A stretch of DNA of 63,617 nucleotides from Opitutia bacterium Tous-C1TDCM (GTDB lineage: Bacteria; Verrucomicrobiota; Verrucomicrobiia; Opitutales; Opitutaceae). Every line of letters starts with the position of its first letter. Positions within the stretch are counted from its first letter, which is position 1. Below the pieces are notes generated by a model. That model was not told the origin of the DNA, searched no databases, and worked only from the letters and a program-made list of their open reading frames with translations. The position numbers and the translations under genes are program-made. Shown here piece by piece: positions 57,855 to 63,617 of this stretch. Location of the stretch: NCBI GenBank assembly GCA_002288455.1, contig NEUS01000006.1:1-63617 (forward strand), in the 5' to 3' direction.

Positions 57855-60800
57855 TCAGAACTCGAACGTGTTCGTGACGGCCCAGCTCCGGCCCTCGCGG
57901 ATCATGGCGCGGCGCATCGAGCCGTCGGGCTGCACGGCGGTCGCGGTCAGCTTGTCCTTCGACTGCAGGACATTGTCGAGGTTGAGCTGGATCGACCAGG
58001 TGTAGCGGTCGCGGAGCTTGCGGCGGTAGCCGAAGCTGAGGCCGACGGAGTCGAAGGCCGCGCTTTCGTAGCGCCGCGAAAGGTCGGTGACGATCCTCGT
58101 GCCTTCCAGCTTGTAGCCGTAGCCGATGGTCTTGGGGGATTCGTAGCGGTAGTTGCCGCCCACGGAGAAGCCCTTGAGCGGCCCGGTGCGGAAGCTGTAG
58201 TTGTTGACGAAGTTGAAGCGCCATTCGCTCAGCTCGGACACGCGCTGGCCGTTCTGCTGGAGCTGGACCTGGTAGGCGTCCCAGAGGCCGGCGAAGCGTT
58301 CGCGGGGGGTGTTGTTGACGCCCGGGGCGCCGTTGTTGTCGGCGAAGATCGGCACGCGGCCGACGATGGTCTGGAACTCGTCGTTCACGAAGTTGATGAC
58401 TTCCTCGAAGCGTTTGCCGGGGATGTTGTCGCGGATGGCTTCGGTGCGGGACGCGTTGAACGCGACGCGCCAGCTCGAGGTGGGATTGGCGACGAGCTCG
58501 ATTTCCCAACCCTTGGAGACCGTGTCCTCGGTGAGCACGGCGTTTTCCGGATACGACCAGCGCATGCCCGGGCTGGCGATCGAGCCGGGGAACGTGCCGC
58601 CGACGGGGAGCCAGGCGGCGACGGCGTCGGGGAAGCGCGCGGCGAAACGTTGCTCGAAATCGAGCCACGCGTTGGAAGCGGCGATGTTCTGGGGGATGTT
58701 CTGGCGCTGGAGATTGAGGCGCGTCTGTTCGGCGGCGGTGATGGTGCCGGCGGTTTCCCGGGCGACGAGGTTGGCCTGGACGGAACCGTACAACTCGGTG
58801 CGTTCGCCGAGGGTGCGGTACACACCCTGGAAGCCCTGCCAGAAGGCCTGTTCGAGGAGGAACTTTTGGCTTTGCAGCGTGGAGGTGGAGGACGCGTTCG
58901 CGACCGAGGTTTCGTACTTCGTGGCGCGGAGCGACCACTTGTTGTCTTTGGTGGAAACGACGAGGCTGTGGTCGGTGGTGCGGCCGCTGGCGCTGAGGAT
59001 CGGCTCGCGGAAAACGCCGATGCGCGACGGGTCGGGGTTGGTGTTTTCGCCGCGACCGTAGAGGTAGGTGAGCTCGACGGGGAGTTTGGGCAGGAGCCGG
59101 TTGGCGTGCAGCGCGACGCTCCAGTTGTTGGCCCGGCCGGTTTTGTCGACCGGATCGAAGCGGAAGTCCGCGCGGTTGCGGTCGAGGGCGCCGAGGCTGG
59201 TGGTCCAGGCGTAGACCCAGGAGCGGTAGTTGTCCTCGCGCCAGCCGTAGGTGCCGACGACGGCGCCGTCGAGGAACTTGCCCTGCCAGGCGAGGGCCTT
59301 GGAGTCGGTGCGTTCCTTGAAGTAGTCGCGGGCGCGGGTCAGGTATTCGCGGGACGCCTCGTCGGTGGGCGCGCCGTAGAGTTTGACGGTGCCGGTGGTC
59401 CAGCCCGCGTAGTTGGCGGGGTTCTGCGCCGCGCGGCCGAAGGCGGGATCGACGGCGGCGGGATTCACGGCGGGATTGAACTTGCGGTAGTCGGCGTCGA
59501 AGTAGCGGTACGAGTAACTGCCGGTGACGGGCGGTTCGCCGGGGCCGACGTTGCGCAGGCCGAGGTCCTGGCCGAGCTGTTTGCCGGCGAGGTTGCCGGA
59601 GATGTAGAAGTAATTGAGGGTGCGGGCCGGAGTGTTGAATTGGTTCCTCAGCGTCGGGTTCGAGGTGACGTGGCGGGTGGCGAGCCAGTCCTCGCCGACG
59701 CCGTTGGACATGTAGTCGAAGCGGCGTTGCTCGATGGACTGCTGGGAAAGGGTGCCGGTGAACATGTGCTGGCCGAGGGACTGGAGCAGCCGGCTGCCGG
59801 CGCGTTTCCGGAAGTCGTATTGGCCGAACAGGACGGCGCGCCACGCGTCGCGGTCGGCGAACTGGGCGCGGGAGCCGGTGAAGGGCGATTCGCGGATGTA
59901 GGCTTTGCCGACGTTGGGATTCGGGCGGCCGTCGGGGAGGAGTTCGCCGGCGTCGACCTCGATGGTGGAGTTGGTGCCGAGCGCGGCGTAGCGGTCGAAC
60001 TCCATCTTCTCTTTGAAGTACTGGAGATTGTAGCTGACGGCGTTGTTGAGGAACGAGTGCGTGAGATCGACGCGGCCGTTGGTCCAGTCGCGCATTTCGC
60101 GTTTGGAGCTGCCGTCGATGAGCTTCTCGTAGAAGTTGTAGATGCTCGTGTCGGTGAGCACGCGGTCCTGGTAGCGGCTGGCGAAGGGCAGGCCCTTGAG
60201 CGTGGCGTAGGCGGCGAAGCCGTTGAAGAAGACGGGCTGGACGGTGCCGGAGATCGAGGTCGCGCTGGAGCCGGCGGCGGAGGGGACGTTGATCTGGGCG
60301 AGGTTGTTGGCGAAACGGTAGCCGTTGGCGGAGTTGATTTCTTTCTCGAAGATCGAGACGGGCTGGGCGGTGCCGTCGTACACGAGGATGATCGTGCCGT
60401 TGCCCCAGGCATTCGAGATCAGCGGATTGAGGCGCTGCGCCGCCGTGCCGTAGTCGACGTAGAGCCGGCTTTCGTGCGCGGGGTTGAGCCGGTTGACCGT
60501 CTGGCCCGCGAGGCCGCCCTCGGATTGCGGCAGGAAAAAGTAGGTGAGGTTGTCGATCGGCGGCTGGGCGCGGCGGGTGTTCGACTCGACCTTGCCCTGC
60601 TCGACGAAGACCTCGACTTTGAACGTGGAGCCCGGGCGCTGGAGGAACTTCGGCGTCCACTTCGCCGTGGCGTAGATGCGTTCGTCGCGTTTGAACGCGG
60701 ACTCCTGCTTGAACTTCTGGTTGTTGTGGAGGAGGGCGACGCGCGCGCTGAGTTCGTTGCGCAGCAGGACGTGGTTGTGGTCGAGGCTGGCGCGGACGCT

Positions 60801-61433
60801 GCCGTGTTCGTCAAGGCGGAACTGGATGCGGCCCTTGTTGCGGTCGCCGGCGCGGAGGGTGGAGGCGTTGATGATGCCGGCGGGGCTGCCGAGGCCGAAG
60901 AGGATGGAATTGGCGCCGCGGATGACGTCGATGCGCTCGGTGTTGTAGCCGTCCCAGGGCGCCTCGCTCTTGAAGTAGTTGAGGGTGTTGTCGGCGGCGG
61001 CGAGGCCGCGGATGCGGGTGTTGCTGTTGCCGGCGCCGAAGTTGTCGTTCTCCTCGCCCTGGGAGTTGGCGTTGACGAAAGTGCCGCGAACGCCGCCGAC
61101 GTCGGAATTCACGGTGAAGGCGAGCAGCGTCTCGTTGTCGAAGGCGCCGAGATCCTCGAGAAATTCCTTGGTGTAGACCGAGATCGCGGAACCGACATCG
61201 GAGAGGCTCGTGCGGATGAGCGTGCCGCCGAGCGTGCTGGTGGCGACGTAGCCGTTGTTTTCGTCGGAACGCACTTCGAACGGCGAAAGCTTGAGGACCT
61301 CGGACTCGGGCTGGGCGGCGACCGGCGGGACGGCCGCCGGGATGCGGACACCGGCGGCGAGCAGTGGCAGGAGGGTGGCGACACGCAGCAGGCGCCGGTG
61401 GGTGCGGGGAAGGAACGGGCAGGGGTGCTTCAT
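57855..61433 (-). CDS. TonB-dependent outer membrane receptor (Opitutaceae-type)
   Basis: A 1192-residue receptor. A signal peptide-like start ('[19 protein letters not shown]') is followed by '[20 protein letters not shown]', a short mature N-terminus without a carboxypeptidase-like domain. The plug includes '[20 protein letters not shown]' and '[20 protein letters not shown]'. The long beta-barrel ends '[10 protein letters not shown]' with terminal Phe. It probably imports sugar-acid or oligosaccharide substrates, as judged by the KdgT and PdxA genes behind it and the two-component system in front. The 175-bp gap 61434-61608 upstream should hold its promoter. Confidence 0.94.
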   Translation of the reverse strand: MKHPCPFLPRTHRRLLRVATLLPLLAAGVRIPAAVPPVAAQPESEVLKLSPFEVRSDENNGYVATSTLGGTLIRTSLSDVGSAISVYTKEFLEDLGAFDNETLLAFTVNSDVGGVRGTFVNANSQGEENDNFGAGNSNTRIRGLAAADNTLNYFKSEAPWDGYNTERIDVIRGANSILFGLGSPAGIINASTLRAGDRNKGRIQFRLDEHGSVRASLDHNHVLLRNELSARVALLHNNQKFKQESAFKRDERIYATAKWTPKFLQRPGSTFKVEVFVEQGKVESNTRRAQPPIDNLTYFFLPQSEGGLAGQTVNRLNPAHESRLYVDYGTAAQRLNPLISNAWGNGTIILVYDGTAQPVSIFEKEINSANGYRFANNLAQINVPSAAGSSATSISGTVQPVFFNGFAAYATLKGLPFASRYQDRVLTDTSIYNFYEKLIDGSSKREMRDWTNGRVDLTHSFLNNAVSYNLQYFKEKMEFDRYAALGTNSTIEVDAGELLPDGRPNPNVGKAYIRESPFTGSRAQFADRDAWRAVLFGQYDFRKRAGSRLLQSLGQHMFTGTLSQQSIEQRRFDYMSNGVGEDWLATRHVTSNPTLRNQFNTPARTLNYFYISGNLAGKQLGQDLGLRNVGPGEPPVTGSYSYRYFDADYRKFNPAVNPAAVDPAFGRAAQNPANYAGWTTGTVKLYGAPTDEASREYLTRARDYFKERTDSKALAWQGKFLDGAVVGTYGWREDNYRSWVYAWTTSLGALDRNRADFRFDPVDKTGRANNWSVALHANRLLPKLPVELTYLYGRGENTNPDPSRIGVFREPILSASGRTTDHSLVVSTKDNKWSLRATKYETSVANASSTSTLQSQKFLLEQAFWQGFQGVYRTLGERTELYGSVQANLVARETAGTITAAEQTRLNLQRQNIPQNIAASNAWLDFEQRFAARFPDAVAAWLPVGGTFPGSIASPGMRWSYPENAVLTEDTVSKGWEIELVANPTSSWRVAFNASRTEAIRDNIPGKRFEEVINFVNDEFQTIVGRVPIFADNNGAPGVNNTPRERFAGLWDAYQVQLQQNGQRVSELSEWRFNFVNNYSFRTGPLKGFSVGGNYRYESPKTIGYGYKLEGTRIVTDLSRRYESAAFDSVGLSFGYRRKLRDRYTWSIQLNLDNVLQSKDKLTATAVQPDGSMRRAMIREGRSWAVTNTFEF

Positions 61434-61583
61434 GGTGGGAGTTGAATAGGTGGCCCGCGCCGGCGATCGGGCCGGAGGGGCGCAGCGGAGTTTGGCGGGG
61501 AAACACCAACGGTCGCCGCGGGGTTCGGGACACCGCGACAATAGGTCCGTGCGGCGGTCGCCGTCTAGGTGGCCGATGGTATA

Positions 61584-61605
61584 GCGGCCGCGGGCGCGCG
61601 GCCGC
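61584..61605. other. GC-rich hairpin between response regulator and TonB receptor genes
   Basis: GCGGCCGCG (61584-61592) pairs with CGCGGCCGC (61597-61605) around a 4-nt loop. It lies just after the response regulator stop (61609). No T run follows on the minus strand, so it may weaken but probably not fully stop read-through into the receptor gene. I see no clear -35/-10 pair in the remaining gap. Confidence 0.4.
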
Positions 61606-61608
61606 CGT

Positions 61609-62244
61609 TCAATCCAGGTGGATGATGCCGCGCTGCAGCGCGGTGGTCGCGGCTTGGGTGCGGTCGAGCACCCCGAGTTTCTCGAGGATGCGGCCGACGT
61701 GGAATTTGACCGTCACTTCCGCGAGCCCGAGGACGGCGGCGATTTCTTTGTTCGATTGGCCCCGCGCGATGCCGCGCAGCACGCTCATTTCCTTTTCGTT
61801 GAGGCGCCCGCGGACACGGCCCGATGCGAGCTTGGAGGCGATCGGCGGGGGGAACACTTCCTCGCCGCGGTGGACGGCGCGGATGGCGGCGAGAATTTCC
61901 TGCCGGGAGGCGGACTTGGGCAGGTAACCGGAGACTCCGGCCTCGACCGCGCGGGCGATGTCCTCCTCGCCCTCGTAGATCGTGAAGGAAACGATGCGCG
62001 CTCCGGCGTGCTGCCGGCGGATGGCGGCGGTGGCTTCCACCCCGCTCATGCCGGCGAGGCGCCAGTCCATCAGCACGACGTCCGGCCGGTGGCGTCCGAA
62101 GGCCTCGACCGCCTGTTCGCCGCTGCCGCACTCCGCCACGACTTCGATATCCGGCTCGAGACCAAGCGAGCCGGCGAGACCGGCGCGGACGACAAAATGG
62201 TCGTCGACCAGCATGAGGCGGATTTTCGGAACGGCGGCATCCAT
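61609..62244 (-). CDS. NarL/FixJ-type response regulator with LuxR DNA-binding domain
   Basis: A 211-residue regulator. The receiver domain (about 8-125) has the acidic pair in 'LMLVDDHFVVRAG', the phosphorylated Asp60 in 'VVLMDWRL', and the switch Thr and Lys in 'SFTIYEG' and 'YLPKSAS'. The LuxR helix-turn-helix (about 147-205) is 'LNEKEMSVLRGIARGQSNKE' to 'TVKFHVGRILEKLGV'. It lies 15 bp after the histidine kinase gene, its likely partner, and 175 bp before the TonB receptor gene, its likely target. Confidence 0.95.
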   Translation of the reverse strand: MDAAVPKIRLMLVDDHFVVRAGLAGSLGLEPDIEVVAECGSGEQAVEAFGRHRPDVVLMDWRLAGMSGVEATAAIRRQHAGARIVSFTIYEGEEDIARAVEAGVSGYLPKSASRQEILAAIRAVHRGEEVFPPPIASKLASGRVRGRLNEKEMSVLRGIARGQSNKEIAAVLGLAEVTVKFHVGRILEKLGVLDRTQAATTALQRGIIHLD

Positions 62245-62259
62245 GGTCGCAGGGGTGGA

Positions 62260-63617
62260 TCAGACGGTGGGCGGGGCGGTCTTGGCCGCGGACTGGCTTG
62301 CCTCGGGGGCGGCGGCGGGAGTGCGTACCCGTATGGCCACGCGGGTGCCGGCTCCCGGTTCGCTGCCGATCTCCAGATCGGCGCCGATGCGTTCCGCGCG
62401 CTCGCGGATCCCGAGCCAGCCGAAATGGCCCGCGGCGAGGGTCGTCGAACGGGAGGCATCGAAGCCGCAGCCGTCGTCGCGCACCTCGAGCGCCGCCGCG
62501 TGGGCCGAGAATTCGAGCCGCACATCGATGCGGCGGGCCCGGGCGTGCTTCACGGCGTTGGTCATCGCTTCGGTGGCGATGCGCAGCAGGTTGTTTTCCA
62601 TCGCTCCGGCCAGACGCCTCGGTTCTCCCGCGATCTGGACCCGGATCTCTGGTCCCCCGTCGAGATGCCGCGCGGTCGCGCGCAGCGCCGTCGCGAGATC
62701 GCCTTCGTCCAGCAGCGCCGCCCGCAGATCCCACACCGAGCGCCGCGCCTCGGTGCGCGTGTGGCGGAGGAGAGCTCGCGCGGTCGCGAGGGCGGTCGCC
62801 GCCGCCGGGGGCGATTCGGGCAGGCGGTCGCTCACGGCGTCGAGTTGCACGGCGATGCCGGTGAGTTCCTGTTCGAGGGTGTCGTGCAGTTCGCGCGCGA
62901 TGCGCGTGCGGTCCTCGTGCACGGCTTCGCGGGAGGCCTGGGCCCGGATGATTTCGGTCTGCGCGGCGACGCGGCGGCGCAGGGCCACATTCCAGCCGAG
63001 GATTGCCAGCGCCCCGACCGCGAGCGCGCCCAGCGCGGTCCAGATGCGCTCCGGGGTCCACCAGTCCGGCGCCCGCACGACGCGCAACTCGTCGGTGCCG
63101 GCGACCAGCAGCCGGAACGTCGCCCGCTGCGGGCGGACGAGCGCGTCGTAGGTGCCGGATTCGAAGGCCGCCCACATGCCGTCCGGGCGTTTGTTGAGGC
63201 AGATTCCGGTGACCTGCACCACCGAGCCGGGCTGCAGGTTGGCCAGGGCGGCGGGCGCGGTGCCGGGTGGCCACTCCGCGACAAACGTCGTGTCGGCCTG
63301 CTGCAAGACGGCGCCGGGTGTCTCGCCGCGTTCGAAGGTTTCGAGCACCGTCGCTTCGACGGTCACGCGGCGGCAGTCGAACGCCCCGCTCCGGGCCTCG
63401 GCGGCCGTGACGGCGCGCGGCGGCACCGGCGCACCAGCCGCCTCGATCCGGAAGGTAGCGTCTTTGAGCACCGGGTTCCAGGCGCCTAGCGCGGGAAAGC
63501 CCACCACGCTCGCGCGCATCCCGGGCCGCAGCGCGGCGAGGTCCTCGTCCGACTCGGCCCACACGCCGTGGTCGCCGTGCTCGAGATGGAAGCCGCGGCC
63601 GGCCGCGACGTGCGTGA
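62260..63617 (-). CDS. Sensor histidine kinase (HisKA_3/NarX-DegS type), N-terminus beyond window
   Basis: Partial; the frame stays open to the window end, so the N-terminus is missing. The visible N-terminal part (to about 63070) is beta-rich with 'PGMRASVVGFPALGAWNPVL' and 'LQPGSVVQVTGICLNKRPDG', an OB-like periplasmic sensor region. One membrane segment follows ('WTALGALAVGALAILGW', near 63000). The HisKA_3 phosphorylation site is His in 'RIARELHDTLEQELTG', and the ATPase domain shows 'NNLLRIATEAMTNAVKHARA', 'DDGCGFD' and 'GHFGWLGIRERAERI'. It pairs with the response regulator downstream. Confidence 0.94.
   Translation of the reverse strand, partial: THVAAGRGFHLEHGDHGVWAESDEDLAALRPGMRASVVGFPALGAWNPVLKDATFRIEAAGAPVPPRAVTAAEARSGAFDCRRVTVEATVLETFERGETPGAVLQQADTTFVAEWPPGTAPAALANLQPGSVVQVTGICLNKRPDGMWAAFESGTYDALVRPQRATFRLLVAGTDELRVVRAPDWWTPERIWTALGALAVGALAILGWNVALRRRVAAQTEIIRAQASREAVHEDRTRIARELHDTLEQELTGIAVQLDAVSDRLPESPPAAATALATARALLRHTRTEARRSVWDLRAALLDEGDLATALRATARHLDGGPEIRVQIAGEPRRLAGAMENNLLRIATEAMTNAVKHARARRIDVRLEFSAHAAALEVRDDGCGFDASRSTTLAAGHFGWLGIRERAERIGADLEIGSEPGAGTRVAIRVRTPAAAPEASQSAAKTAPPTV

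Noticed and set aside
57684-61445. Plus-strand open frame of 1253 codons opposite the second TonB receptor
   Set aside because: Gly/Ala/Val/Glu-rich antisense shadow without recognisable motifs; the minus strand encodes a complete receptor with signal peptide, plug and terminal Phe.

Overview
The window is a GC-rich, densely packed bacterial chromosome segment. Four things point to a Gram-negative of the Verrucomicrobiota, most likely an Opitutaceae-type organism. There are two very large TonB-dependent receptors, one with the N-terminal 'LSPFEV...[11 protein letters not shown]' style typical of that group. A histidine kinase carries an N-terminal OB-like sensor region of the same flavour. 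The envelope polysaccharide locus is very large, and Shine-Dalgarno sequences are mostly weak or absent. The taxonomic call is an inference from gene style; no 16S rRNA or ribosomal protein gene is present.

Layout. (1) 1-2159: an M42 aminopeptidase (minus strand) divergent from hisA. (2) 2175-39356: about 37 kb of minus-strand genes with no plus-strand interruption, read from 39356 down to 2175. This is a polysaccharide biosynthesis and export locus. It begins with an unusual asparagine-synthetase-like amidotransferase fused to a GT4 glycosyltransferase, followed by a Wzm/Wzt-type ABC transporter. The rest includes nine GT4 domains (one in the fusion), four GT2 enzymes, a GT11 fucosyltransferase, two other GT-A-like enzymes, two GT-C-like membrane proteins, six FkbM-type methyltransferases, O-acyl/acetyltransferases, a Wzy-like polymerase, an O-antigen-ligase-family protein, a polyprenyl-phosphate sugar transferase and, oddly, a flavin disulfide oxidoreductase. 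Many neighbours overlap by 4 bp (ATGA/GTGA), so translational coupling is extensive. Near 30.2-31.7 kb the cluster shows decay or remodelling: a GT4 gene whose natural start reads ATC, next to a small in-frame chimera of a methyltransferase N-terminus and an acetyltransferase C-terminus.

(3) 39530-52228: mostly housekeeping genes. These are a DJ-1 protein, an NAD-dependent epimerase, ebfC-recR, tRNA-Gly(CCC), a small secreted Cys-repeat protein with a strong terminator, dxs and xseB, a Ste24-like M48 protease, a secreted endonuclease/phosphatase, coaD, pgsA-pgpA, an RfaH/NusG-like factor behind nif3 and aroQ, a dCMP deaminase and YqgE. (4) 52346-63617: tRNA-Cys and a TonB receptor on the plus strand. 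Facing them is a minus-strand set of histidine kinase (cut by the window end), LuxR-type response regulator, second TonB receptor, KdgT-like permease and PdxA-family dehydrogenase. That set looks like a regulated sugar-acid uptake and oxidation unit.

Short intergenic spaces carry an unusual class of repeats built from 7-bp (and once 9-bp) units. Two of them have four heptamers in each arm of a large inverted repeat. No CRISPR array, insertion sequence, phage gene or rRNA was found.
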